Source of the DNA: Pseudomonas sp. KK4
Lineage (GTDB): Bacteria; Pseudomonadota; Gammaproteobacteria; Pseudomonadales; Pseudomonadaceae
Assembly: GCF_001984065.1 (NCBI RefSeq)
Contig: NZ_LYVP01000046.1
Span: 1-43,158, forward strand
Direction: 5' to 3'
DNA: 43,158 nucleotides
Position numbers and translations under genes: made by a program. Positions within the stretch are counted from its first letter, which is position 1. Every line of letters begins with the position of its first letter. Positions 7,984 to 16,352 of the stretch are shown piece after piece. The notes under the pieces were generated by a model. That model was not told the DNA's origin. It searched no databases and saw only the letters and a list, made by a program, of their open reading frames with translations.

Positions 7984-8038
7984 TGGCGGCGACAAGCACC
8001 ATTGTGCTAATGCGCTGTGGCTGTGTTGTTCGCCGCCA
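7984..8038 (+). promoter_or_regulatory. Inverted repeat in the leader of the ABC-2 transporter genes
   Basis: A perfect 9-bp repeat TGGCGGCGA (7984-7992) / TCGCCGCCA (8030-8038) encloses a smaller hairpin AGCAC-CATT-GTGCT. It lies between the GST stop and the yadG-like start. There is no adjoining T-run, so it is not a standard terminator. Role unknown. Confidence 0.4.
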
Positions 8039-8082
8039 TACCTGATTCATTCCTTTTTTCCTTCTTGGTGCGTAAATCCGAT

Positions 8083-9015
8083 ATGAGTTCCGCTCTGTCC
8101 ATCCGGCAGCTAACCAAAACCTACGGCAACGGTTTCCAGGCCTTGAGTGGTATCGATCTGGACGTCGCCGAAGGTGACTTCTTCGCCTTGCTCGGCCCCA
8201 ACGGCGCCGGCAAGTCCACGACCATCGGCATTCTCTCGACCCTGGTGAACAAGACCAGCGGCACCGTGAATATCTTCGGTCACGACCTGGACAAGAATCC
8301 TGCGCAGCTCAAGCGCTCCATCGGCGTGGTGCCCCAGGAATTCAACTTCAACCAGTTTGAAAAGACGTTCGATATCGTCGTGACCCAGGCGGGCTACTAC
8401 GGCATTCCGGCCAAAGTCGCCAAGGAACGCGCCGAGCAGTACCTGACCCAGCTCGGCCTGTGGGACAAGCGTGATGTGCCGTCGCGTTCGCTGTCTGGCG
8501 GCATGAAGCGTCGACTGATGATCGCCCGGGCCCTGGTGCACGAACCGCGCCTGTTGATCCTCGACGAACCGACCGCCGGCGTGGACATCGAATTGCGTCG
8601 CTCGATGTGGACCTTCCTCACCGAGCTGAACCAGAAAGGCATCACCATCATCCTCACCACCCATTATCTGGAAGAGGCTGAACAGCTGTGCCGCAACATC
8701 GGGATCATCGACCACGGCACCATCGTCGAAAACACCAGCATGAAACAGTTGCTCAGCCAGTTGCATGTCGAGACCTTCCTGCTGGACCTGAAGAACGCTC
8801 TGGGTACGCCGCCGCAGTTGATCGGTTACCCGTCTCGCCTGCTCGACGGTCATACCCTGGAAGTCCAGGTGGACAAGAGCATGGGCATCACCGCGCTGTT
8901 CACTCAGCTGGCGCAGCAGAACATCGACGTGCTGAGCCTGCGTAATAAAACCAATCGCCTCGAGGAGTTGTTCGTGTCCCTGGTGGAGAAAAATCTGTCG
9001 AAGGTGGCACTATGA
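8083..9015 (+). CDS. ABC-2 type transporter ATP-binding protein (YadG-like)
   Basis: This 310-residue ABC ATPase has Walker A GPNGAGKST (38-46), signature LSGGMKRR (137-144) and Walker B LLILDEPTAGVD (157-168). A C-terminal tail of about 90 residues is typical of ABC-2 exporters of the YadG/NodI/DrrA type. It couples ATP hydrolysis to the permease encoded next, with which it overlaps by ATGA. The start ATG at 8083 gives a protein beginning MSSALSIRQLTKTYG; the frame is open 66 bases further up, but that part is not ABC-like. The substrate is unknown; E. coli YadGH is itself poorly characterised. Confidence 0.93.
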   Translation: MSSALSIRQLTKTYGNGFQALSGIDLDVAEGDFFALLGPNGAGKSTTIGILSTLVNKTSGTVNIFGHDLDKNPAQLKRSIGVVPQEFNFNQFEKTFDIVVTQAGYYGIPAKVAKERAEQYLTQLGLWDKRDVPSRSLSGGMKRRLMIARALVHEPRLLILDEPTAGVDIELRRSMWTFLTELNQKGITIILTTHYLEEAEQLCRNIGIIDHGTIVENTSMKQLLSQLHVETFLLDLKNALGTPPQLIGYPSRLLDGHTLEVQVDKSMGITALFTQLAQQNIDVLSLRNKTNRLEELFVSLVEKNLSKVAL

Positions 9016-9791
9016 GTTCCGAGCTGCGCCCCAATCTCGTTGCCTTGAACACCATCGTTTACCGTGAAGTCCGGCGTTTTACCCGGATCTGGCCACAGAC
9101 GTTGCTGCCGCCGGCGATCACCATGGTTCTGTACTTCGTGATCTTCGGCAACCTGATCGGCCGGCAGATCGGCGACATGGGTGGCTTCACGTATATGGAG
9201 TACATCGTGCCGGGGCTGATCATGATGTCGGTGATCACCAACTCCTATGGCAACGTGGTGTCGAGTTTCTTCGGCAGCAAGTTTCAGCGCTCCATCGAAG
9301 AATTGATGGTCTCGCCGGTCTCGCCGCACACCATCCTGATCGGCTACACCCTGGGCGGTGTGCTGCGCGGGCTGATGGTCGGGATCATCGTGACGCTGCT
9401 GTCGCTGTTCTTCACCCATTTGCAGGTGCATCACCTGGGCGTGACCATTCTGGTTGTGGTGCTGACGGCGACGATCTTCTCGTTGCTGGGCTTCATCAAC
9501 GCGGTGTTCGCGCGCAACTTCGATGACATCTCGATCATCCCGACTTTCGTGTTGACGCCGTTGACGTACCTGGGGGGCGTATTCTATTCGATCTCGTTGC
9601 TGCCGCCGTTCTGGCAGACCGTGTCCTTGGCCAACCCGGTGTTGCACATGGTCAACGCGTTCCGCTACGGGATCCTCGGGGTGTCGGATATCCGCATCAG
9701 CATTGCGATCACGTTCATGCTGGTGGCGACGGTGATTCTGTATTTCGGTTGTGCGCGGTTGCTGGTGAGCGGGCGCGGGATGCGGACCTGA
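9012..9791 (+). CDS. ABC-2 type transporter permease (YadH-like)
   Basis: This 259-residue membrane protein has six predicted transmembrane segments and ends with the typical ABC-2 LSLANP...NAFRYGILG region near residues 205-225. It forms the membrane channel for the preceding ATPase, with which its start overlaps by 4 bases (ATGA). A strong terminator lies 31 bases past its stop, so the pair ends the transcript. Confidence 0.93.
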   Translation: MSSELRPNLVALNTIVYREVRRFTRIWPQTLLPPAITMVLYFVIFGNLIGRQIGDMGGFTYMEYIVPGLIMMSVITNSYGNVVSSFFGSKFQRSIEELMVSPVSPHTILIGYTLGGVLRGLMVGIIVTLLSLFFTHLQVHHLGVTILVVVLTATIFSLLGFINAVFARNFDDISIIPTFVLTPLTYLGGVFYSISLLPPFWQTVSLANPVLHMVNAFRYGILGVSDIRISIAITFMLVATVILYFGCARLLVSGRGMRT

Positions 9792-9821
9792 TCCAGTGTG
9801 AACAGGCTGTAGGAACACCCC

Positions 9822-9855
9822 AAAAAAAACGGCCTCCCTTGCGGAGGCCGTTTTG
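9822..9855. terminator. Bidirectional terminator between yadH-like and DUF2062 genes
   Basis: A perfect 12-bp stem AAAACGGCCTCC (9826-9837) / GGAGGCCGTTTT (9843-9854) with a 5-base loop and A/T tracts on both sides lies between converging genes. Confidence 0.92.
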
Positions 9856-9860
9856 CATTC

Positions 9861-10376
9861 TCACAGCCGGCGCTGTTTGCGCCGCTTCCATTGCCGCGCG
9901 ACCCACCAGCGCCAGTACATCATCACCAGGCAATACGCCAAGGCCCCCAGCACCAGCCCCACGACAACCGACCCCAACAGGAACGGCTGCCACAAGGTCG
10001 AGAGTTCGCCGCTGATCCATTCCCAGCTCAATTCGTCCGGCAGGTGGCGGGGGGGGACGTCCATCAGCCAGGCGCCGGTCTGGTAGGTGCAGAAGAACAC
10101 GGCGGGCATGGTGATCGGGTTGGTCAGCCAGACCAGGCTGACAGCGATGGGCATATTGCCGCGCACGATGATGGCAAGGATGGCAGCGACCAGCATTTGC
10201 AGCGGAATCGGCAGGAACGCCGCGAACAGACCGACCGCCATGGCCCGGGCGACGGAGTGGCGGTTGAGGTGCCAGAGGTTCGGGTCATGCAACAAGGTAC
10301 CGAGAAAGCGTAAGGACTTGTGTTCCCTGATGCTGGTCGGATCTGGCATGTAACGTTTGAATAAGCGCCGGGGCAT
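9861..10376 (-). CDS. DUF2062 domain membrane protein
   Basis: This 171-residue protein begins MPRRLFKRYMPDPTSIREHKSLRFLG. It contains the DUF2062 core with hydrophobic segments at about 55-90, 95-115 and 135-160 and a very basic C-terminus (RQWKRRKQRRL). DUF2062 proteins are small inner-membrane proteins of unknown function, often encoded next to comEC in Pseudomonas. I chose ATG at 10376; the frame runs open to 10448, but the extra 24 residues are not domain-like. It is divergent from comEC. Confidence 0.85.
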   Translation of the reverse strand: MPRRLFKRYMPDPTSIREHKSLRFLGTLLHDPNLWHLNRHSVARAMAVGLFAAFLPIPLQMLVAAILAIIVRGNMPIAVSLVWLTNPITMPAVFFCTYQTGAWLMDVPPRHLPDELSWEWISGELSTLWQPFLLGSVVVGLVLGALAYCLVMMYWRWWVARQWKRRKQRRL

Positions 10377-10512
10377 AAGGCTTCTCGGTCGGTTAAGGCG
10401 GCAAGTATGTCTGGATTCTATGAGCCACCCATTCAGACTTTGTGACAATTGATAACGACGGTCGTGCGTCCAGCCGTCTATGCCTAGGGGCGGGACTCTC
10501 TAGGACAGGCGT

Positions 10513-12747
10513 ATGCGCACAGGGATGGTGGCATTGGCGCTGGGTCTGCTGGCCCTGCGTTTTTTACCGGCGCTGCCGCCGGTCGGGTTGTTGCTGTTGC
10601 TGCCGGTCGTGGGTCTGATGCTGCTGCCGTTTCGGACTTATCCGGTGGCGTTTTTCCTGTTCGGTCTGAGTTGGGCCTGCGCCCAGGCTCACTGGGCGCT
10701 CGATGACCGGCTGCCGCAAAAGCTGGACGGCGAAACGCGCTGGGTCGAAGGGCGGGTTGTGGGGTTGCCCCAGCACGGCGAGGCTGTCGTGCGCTTCGAG
10801 TTGGCAGAAGCCCGATCGAGGCACGGCAAAGTACCGCCACTGATGCGCCTGGCCTGGTATGGCGGGCCACCGGTCAACAGCGGCGAGCGCTGGCGACTGG
10901 CCGTCAAGATGAAACGCCCGGCCGGCTTGCTCAACCCCCATGCCTTCGATTACGACGCCTGGCTACTGGCGCAACGCATGGGTGCGACCGGTACCGTCAA
11001 GGATGGCCAGCGCCTGGTCGAGGCACGGTGGGCCTGGCGCGACAGTATTCGTCAGGCATTGCTGCAAGTGGACGCCCAAGGTCGAGCCGGCGTATTGGCG
11101 GCATTGGTGCTGGGCGATGGATCCGGACTCAGCCGCGAAGACTGGCGGGTGTTGCAGGACACCGGCACCGTGCACCTGCTGGTGATTTCCGGGCAACACG
11201 TCGGCTTGCTGGCGGGGCTGGTGTACATGCTGATCGCCGGGCTGGCCCGCTATGGCTTGTGGCCAGGCCGTCTGCCCTGGCTACCCTGGGCCTGTGGCCT
11301 GGCCTTCGCAGCGGCCCTGGGTTATGGACTGTTGGCCGGTTTCGAGGTGCCGGTACGCCGCGCCTGCCTGATGATTGGCCTGGTGCTGCTGTGGCGCCTG
11401 CGATTTCGTCATCTGGGCGCCTGGTGGCCGCTGCTGCTGGCCCTCAATGGCGTGCTGTTGCTCGAACCGCTGGCCAGCCTGCAACCGGGGTTCTGGTTGT
11501 CCTTCGGCGCAGTGGCGGTGTTGATCTTCACGTTCAGTGGTCGCCTGGGGCCCTGGAAATGGTGGCAAACCTGGACCCGCGCCCAATGGCTGATCGCGAT
11601 CGGCCTGGGCCCTATGTTGCTGGTATTGGGCTTGCCCATCAGCCTCAGCGGGCCGCTGGTCAACTTGCTGGCGGTGCCCTGGATCAGTGTGCTGGTGCTG
11701 CCACCTGCGTTGCTCGGGACCTTGCTGTTGCCCGTTCCCCATGTGGGGGAGGGCTTGTTGTGGCTGGCCGGCGGACTGATCGACTGGCTGTTCAAGGGCC
11801 TTGCACTGATGGCCGGGCAGCTTTCTGCGTGGATACCGGCGGCGGTGCCGTGGTGGGTCTGGTGCATGGGAGCGCTCGGCGCCTTCCTGCTCCTGTTGCC
11901 GCGAGGGGTTGCGCTGCGACCCCTGGGTTGGCCAATGCTGCTGTTACTGGTGGTTCCACCTCGAGCCACCGTGCCGGAGGGCCTGGCCGAGATCTGGCAA
12001 CTGGATGTCGGCCAGGGGCTGGCGATTGTGGTTCGCACCCGTCATCACGCGCTGCTGTACGACGCCGGGCCACGTTTCGGTGACAGCGACCTTGGCGAAC
12101 GGGTCGTGGTGCCGACCTTGCGTAAATGGGGGGTGGACGCTCTCGACCTGATGCTGATCAGCCATGCCCATGTCGATCACGCCGGCGGGGCGCGGGCGGT
12201 CGCCAAGGCATTGCAGGTGCAGCGTGTCATCGCTGGCGAGCCTGATGACTTACCGAGCGAACTGCACGCCGGGCAGTGCGAGAGCGGTCGGCGATGGACC
12301 TGGGACGGCGTGAACTTCGAGCTCTGGCGCTGGGCCGATGGCCACGACAGCAATGCCAACTCCTGCGTTTTGCAGATAGAAGCCAATGGCGAGCGCCTGT
12401 TGTTGACCGGCGACATCGACGCCGCCGCTGAGCGCGCATTGCTCGACGGCCCGCTGGCGGTGCCCACCGACTGGCTGCAATCCCCCCACCATGGCAGTCG
12501 CAGTTCATCCTCAACGGCCCTGCTCAATGTTTTACAACCCAAAGCCGTGCTGATTTCCCGTGGCCGAGGCAATTCCTTCGGTCACCCTCATCCAACGGTG
12601 GTGGCACGCTACCGAAAACGCGAGATGGCCATCTACGACAGCGCGGAGCAGGGTGCCATTCATCTGCAACTGGGGCGTTTCGCACCGCCACGCTCGATGC
12701 GTCTGGAACGGCGCTTCTGGCGCGATCCGCCCCCGTCACGTCCCTGA
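10513..12747 (+). CDS. comEC: ComEC/Rec2 family DNA internalisation protein
   Basis: This 744-residue polytopic inner-membrane protein has an N-terminal DUF4131 region (about 20-160) and a competence domain with multiple membrane helices (about 180-470). A C-terminal metallo-beta-lactamase-like domain carries HAHVDH at 551-556. It forms the channel that brings single-stranded DNA into the cytoplasm during natural transformation, and the hydrolase domain may degrade the non-entering strand. Length and domain order are complete. AGGA lies 8 bases before the ATG. It is followed by exbB on the same strand. Confidence 0.93.
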   Translation: MRTGMVALALGLLALRFLPALPPVGLLLLLPVVGLMLLPFRTYPVAFFLFGLSWACAQAHWALDDRLPQKLDGETRWVEGRVVGLPQHGEAVVRFELAEARSRHGKVPPLMRLAWYGGPPVNSGERWRLAVKMKRPAGLLNPHAFDYDAWLLAQRMGATGTVKDGQRLVEARWAWRDSIRQALLQVDAQGRAGVLAALVLGDGSGLSREDWRVLQDTGTVHLLVISGQHVGLLAGLVYMLIAGLARYGLWPGRLPWLPWACGLAFAAALGYGLLAGFEVPVRRACLMIGLVLLWRLRFRHLGAWWPLLLALNGVLLLEPLASLQPGFWLSFGAVAVLIFTFSGRLGPWKWWQTWTRAQWLIAIGLGPMLLVLGLPISLSGPLVNLLAVPWISVLVLPPALLGTLLLPVPHVGEGLLWLAGGLIDWLFKGLALMAGQLSAWIPAAVPWWVWCMGALGAFLLLLPRGVALRPLGWPMLLLLVVPPRATVPEGLAEIWQLDVGQGLAIVVRTRHHALLYDAGPRFGDSDLGERVVVPTLRKWGVDALDLMLISHAHVDHAGGARAVAKALQVQRVIAGEPDDLPSELHAGQCESGRRWTWDGVNFELWRWADGHDSNANSCVLQIEANGERLLLTGDIDAAAERALLDGPLAVPTDWLQSPHHGSRSSSSTALLNVLQPKAVLISRGRGNSFGHPHPTVVARYRKREMAIYDSAEQGAIHLQLGRFAPPRSMRLERRFWRDPPPSRP

Positions 12748-12845
12748 TCGATCGTTATGACAGGCCGACCGGATGCGGCATCACAGTCTTCGGTGCGCCC
12801 ACCCCCTATGTTAGAGTGGCGCACTTTTTCGAGGGGACTGTCACT

Positions 12846-13481
12846 GTGTGGGAATTGGTCAAATCCGGCGGCTGGATGATGCTGCCGATCATCCTGAGTT
12901 CCATCGCGGCAATGGCGATCGTTGCCGAGCGTCTGTGGACCCTGCGATCGAGTCGCGTGACCCCGGAGCACCTGCTCGGCCAGGTCTGGGTATGGATCAA
13001 GGACAAACAGCTCAACAAGGAAAAACTCAAGGAACTGCGCGCCAATTCGCCTCTGGGTGAAATTCTCGCCGCGGGCCTGGCCAACTCCAAGCATGGTCGC
13101 GAGATCATGAAAGAGTGCATCGAAGAAGCCGCCGCTCGGGTCATCCATGAGCTGGAGCGCTACATCAACGCCCTCGGCACCATCGCCGCCATGGCCCCGT
13201 TGCTGGGTTTGCTCGGCACGGTGCTGGGCATGATCGATATCTTCAGTGCGTTCATGGGGACGGGCATGACAACCAACGCCGCAGTTCTGGCCGGTGGTAT
13301 CTCCAAGGCACTGATCACCACGGCCGCGGGCCTGATGGTCGGTATCCCGTCGGTATTCTTCCACCGTTTTCTGCAACGCCGCATCGATGAACTGGTGGTG
13401 GGCATGGAGCAGGAAGCGATCAAGCTGGTGGAAGTCGTCCAGGGCGATCGGGACGTGGACCTGGCGGGAGTCAAAGCGTGA
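12846..13481 (+). CDS. exbB: MotA/TolQ/ExbB-family proton channel protein
   Basis: This 211-residue inner-membrane protein has three transmembrane segments (about 10-30, 110-135, 150-175). The conserved TolQ/ExbB core includes LGTIAAMAPLLGLLGTVLGMI. With the next gene it forms a proton-driven motor that energises an outer-membrane or TonB-type partner; no tonB gene is nearby. The start is GTG at 12846 (GAGGGGA 10 bases upstream), giving MWELVKSGGWMML; an ATG at 12816 lies before that ribosome-binding site. It overlaps exbD by 4 bases. Confidence 0.92.
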   Translation: MWELVKSGGWMMLPIILSSIAAMAIVAERLWTLRSSRVTPEHLLGQVWVWIKDKQLNKEKLKELRANSPLGEILAAGLANSKHGREIMKECIEEAAARVIHELERYINALGTIAAMAPLLGLLGTVLGMIDIFSAFMGTGMTTNAAVLAGGISKALITTAAGLMVGIPSVFFHRFLQRRIDELVVGMEQEAIKLVEVVQGDRDVDLAGVKA

Positions 13482-13906
13482 AATTCCGCCGCAAACAACG
13501 GGAGAATGTGGACATCAACCTCGCGTCGCTGATCGACGTGGTGTTTATCCTGCTGCTGTTTTTCGTGGTGACCACCACCTTTACCCGCGAAACCCAATTG
13601 CGTGTGGATCTGCCGGAAGCGGTCAGCGGTTCGCCCGCTGAAGACCCGTCCAAACAGCTGGATATCGCCATCAGCGCCGATGGCGTGTTCTCGGTGAACA
13701 ACCAGATCCTGCCGAAAAGCGACCTGGCAACCCTGATGGACGCACTGCAGAAAGCATCCAATGGCGACACCAATCGGCCGCTGTCGATCAGTGCCGACGG
13801 CAAATCCCAGCATCAGTCGGTGATCACCGCCATGGACGCCGCCGGCAAACTGGGCTTCAGCCATCTGCGCATGACCACAGTCGAGGCGGCGCCGCCCGCG
13901 CCCTGA
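13478..13906 (+). CDS. exbD: ExbD/TolR-family biopolymer transport protein
   Basis: This 142-residue protein has a short cytoplasmic N-terminus and one transmembrane helix at about 15-37 (NLASLIDVVFILLLFFVV). D21 (LIDVV) is the proton-path aspartate of the family. A periplasmic domain follows. It partners the preceding ExbB-like channel. The start is GTG at 13478, overlapping the exbB stop. Its TGA overlaps the lpxK ATG by one base. Confidence 0.92.
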   Translation: MKFRRKQRENVDINLASLIDVVFILLLFFVVTTTFTRETQLRVDLPEAVSGSPAEDPSKQLDIAISADGVFSVNNQILPKSDLATLMDALQKASNGDTNRPLSISADGKSQHQSVITAMDAAGKLGFSHLRMTTVEAAPPAP

Positions 13907-14916
13907 TGGCCATGTCCGAACGCCTGCTCGCCGCGTGGTACCGAGGCCATCCGGCCCTCAAACTGTTGCAGCCGCTGGAGTGGCTGTACCGGCGCGTGGT
14001 CAACAACAAGCGCAAGCGGTTTCTGGCGGGGGAGGGTGACATTTACCAGCCGCCGGTACCCTTGATCGTCGTCGGCAACATCACCGTCGGCGGTACCGGC
14101 AAGACGCCGCTGATTCTGTGGATGATCCAGCATTGCCAGCGCAGTGGCCTGCGGGTCGGCGTGGTCAGTCGCGGTTACGGTGCCAAACCGCCGCAATTGC
14201 CTTGGCGCGTTGCAGCCGATCAAAGCGCGGACCTGGCGGGTGACGAACCGTTGTTGATCGTTCAGCGCACGGGCGTGCCGTTGATGATCGATCCAGACCG
14301 CAGTCGCGCCGTCAAAGCCTTGCTGGCCAGCGAACCGCTGGACCTGATCCTGTCCGATGACGGCATGCAGCATTACCGTCTGGCGCGGGATTTGGAGCTG
14401 GTGCTGATCGACGCCGCCCGTGGCCTGGGCAACCAGCGTTGCCTGCCGGCCGGGCCGTTGCGCGAACCGGTCGAGCGACTGCAAAGCGTCGACGCGGTGC
14501 TCTACAACGGAGCCAAGGCTGATCGCGAGGGTGGCTTTGCCTTTGAGTTGCAACCGACCGCACTGATCAATCTGCAAAGCGGCGAACGACAGCCCCTTGA
14601 TTACTTTCCGGCAGGCCAGGCGCTGCACGCCGTGGCCGGGATCGGCAACCCGCAACGTTTCTTCAACACCCTTGAAACGCTACACTGGCAGCCTGTGCCG
14701 CATGCGTTCGCCGACCACGCCGAATACAGCGTGCAGGCCTTGAATTTCACCCCGTCATTGCCGTTGGTGATGACCGAAAAGGACGCGGTGAAGTGCCGTG
14801 CCTTCGCCGCCGCCGATTGGTGGTACCTGGCGGTCGACGCTGTGCCGTCGCCGGCTTTCGTGGCCTGGTTCGATACACAGCTGATGCGCCTGTTGCCGGC
14901 TCGACTGTTGCCTTAA
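13906..14916 (+). CDS. lpxK: Tetraacyldisaccharide 4'-kinase
   Basis: This 336-residue protein phosphorylates the 4' position of the lipid A precursor disaccharide-1-phosphate to form lipid IVA, at the cytoplasmic face of the inner membrane. An N-terminal hydrophobic/amphipathic helix is followed by Walker A GGTGKT (62-67), the DDGMQH motif (LSDDGMQHYRL, near 150) and the C-terminal FADHAEY region. Length is standard. ATG at 13906 overlaps the exbD stop; a second ATG at 13912 is possible. Confidence 0.96.
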   Translation: MAMSERLLAAWYRGHPALKLLQPLEWLYRRVVNNKRKRFLAGEGDIYQPPVPLIVVGNITVGGTGKTPLILWMIQHCQRSGLRVGVVSRGYGAKPPQLPWRVAADQSADLAGDEPLLIVQRTGVPLMIDPDRSRAVKALLASEPLDLILSDDGMQHYRLARDLELVLIDAARGLGNQRCLPAGPLREPVERLQSVDAVLYNGAKADREGGFAFELQPTALINLQSGERQPLDYFPAGQALHAVAGIGNPQRFFNTLETLHWQPVPHAFADHAEYSVQALNFTPSLPLVMTEKDAVKCRAFAAADWWYLAVDAVPSPAFVAWFDTQLMRLLPARLLP

Positions 14917-14941
14917 TTTCGTTTCTATCCAGGGAATGCTC

Positions 14942-15127
14942 ATGGACACCAAATTGCTCGACATCCTCGCTTGCCCGGTCTGCAAAGGCCCGCTCAAGCT
15001 CAGCGCCGACAAGACCGAGCTGATCAGCAAGGGCGCGGGTCTGGCCTACCCGATTCGCGACGGCATCCCGGTGATGCTCGAAACCGAAGCCCGGACCCTG
15101 ACCACCGATGAGCGTCTGGATAAATGA
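14942..15127 (+). CDS. Trm112-like small protein (YcaR/UPF0434 family)
   Basis: This 61-residue protein begins MDTKLLDILACPVCKGPLKL, with the CPxCK pair (C12, C15) and the GLAYPIRDGIPVML region of the Trm112/UPF0434 family. The family fold resembles a small zinc-ribbon; only two cysteines are present here. It is constantly found between lpxK and kdsB in Gammaproteobacteria; function unclear. I chose ATG at 14942 (AGGGA 7 bases upstream) over the ATG at 14936, which lies within that spacing. Confidence 0.88.
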   Translation: MDTKLLDILACPVCKGPLKLSADKTELISKGAGLAYPIRDGIPVMLETEARTLTTDERLDK

Positions 15128-15888
15128 CCACAGCCTTTACCGTCGTCATTCCATCGCGATACGCCTCCACCCGTCTGCCGGGTAAACCGCTGTTGTTGAT
15201 CGCCGGCAAGCCGATGATCCAGCATGTCTGGGAGCAGGCCAGCAAAAGCAGTGCCCAGCGCGTGGTGGTGGCCACCGACGATGCGCGTATCGTCGAAGCC
15301 TGCCAGGGCTTTGGCGCCGAAGTGGTGCTGACCCGCGAAGATCACAACTCCGGCACTGATCGCCTGGCGGAAGTCGCGGCCAAGCTGGGCCTGGCGCCAG
15401 ACGCCATCGTGGTCAACGTCCAGGGTGACGAACCCCTGATCCCGCCGAGCGTGATCGATCAGGTGGCCACCAACCTGGCTATCCATGCCGAAGCGCGCAT
15501 GGCCACCCTGGGTGAGCCGATCGAGGACGTTGAAACCCTGTTCAATCCCAACGTGGTCAAAGTGGTCAGTGATCGCAATGGCCTGGCCCTGACCTTCAGC
15601 CGCTCCACATTGCCATGGGCGCGTGATGCCTTTGCCCTGAGCCGCGAGCAGTTGCCCGAAGGTGTGCCGTACCGTCGCCACATCGGCATCTACGCCTATC
15701 GCGCCGGTTTCCTGCATGACTTCGTCAACTGGGGCCCGTGCTGGCTGGAAAACACCGAATGCCTGGAGCAACTGCGGGCGCTGTGGCACGGCGTACGGAT
15801 TCACGTCGCCGACGCGTTGATCGCGCCGCCGCCGGGTGTCGATACCGTCGAAGACCTTGAGCGCGTTCGTCGCCTGCTGGAGGCCTGA
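15124..15888 (+). CDS. kdsB: 3-deoxy-manno-octulosonate cytidylyltransferase
   Basis: This 254-residue protein activates KDO with CTP to form CMP-KDO for the lipopolysaccharide inner core. It starts with the nucleotidyltransferase motif VIPSRYASTRLPGKPL (9-24) and has the NVQGDEPLIP metal-binding loop near residue 100 and the RHIGIYAYR segment. Full length. ATG overlaps the preceding stop (ATGA). It supplies the sugar donor for the acceptor lipid made by the lpxK pathway. Confidence 0.97.
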   Translation: MTTAFTVVIPSRYASTRLPGKPLLLIAGKPMIQHVWEQASKSSAQRVVVATDDARIVEACQGFGAEVVLTREDHNSGTDRLAEVAAKLGLAPDAIVVNVQGDEPLIPPSVIDQVATNLAIHAEARMATLGEPIEDVETLFNPNVVKVVSDRNGLALTFSRSTLPWARDAFALSREQLPEGVPYRRHIGIYAYRAGFLHDFVNWGPCWLENTECLEQLRALWHGVRIHVADALIAPPPGVDTVEDLERVRRLLEA

Positions 15889-16352
15889 TGCGGGTTCTGT
15901 TCGTCTGCCTGGGCAACATTTGCCGCTCGCCTACGGCCGAAGGCGTGCTGCGCCACAAACTGCGGGTCGCCGGGCTGGCCGATCAGGTCGAAGTGGCCTC
16001 CGCCGGTACCGGTGACTGGCATGTCGGCAAGGCGCCGGACAAGCGCAGCCAGGCCGCTGCCAGGCTGCGTGGCTACGACCTGTCCGCCCAGCGCGCCCGG
16101 CAAGTGTCCCGCGCCGATTTCGCCACCTACGACCTGATCCTGGCGATGGACAACAGCAACCTGCGCAATCTCAAGGCCCTGCAACCGGCCAAGGGCAAGG
16201 CCGAGCTGGATTTGTTCCTGCGTCGTTATCACTCGGAACTCGATGAAGTGCCGGACCCGTATTACGACGGCGAGCAGGGGTTTGAACAGGTACTGGACCT
16301 GATCGAGCGTGCCAGCGATCTGTTGGTGATCGAATTGAAGGGACGCTTATGA
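15888..16352 (+). CDS. Low-molecular-weight protein-tyrosine phosphatase
   Basis: This 154-residue protein carries the P-loop C7-LGNIC-R13-S at its N-terminus and the general acid D123 in DPYYDG, so the catalytic set is complete. It dephosphorylates phosphotyrosine proteins, or possibly low-molecular-weight arsenate-type substrates, in the cytoplasm. Such enzymes often oppose tyrosine kinases of polysaccharide synthesis, but no kinase is in this window. The start overlaps the kdsB stop by one base and the end overlaps murB by four. In PAO1 the counterpart is PA2978 (from memory). Confidence 0.92.
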   Translation: MRVLFVCLGNICRSPTAEGVLRHKLRVAGLADQVEVASAGTGDWHVGKAPDKRSQAAARLRGYDLSAQRARQVSRADFATYDLILAMDNSNLRNLKALQPAKGKAELDLFLRRYHSELDEVPDPYYDGEQGFEQVLDLIERASDLLVIELKGRL

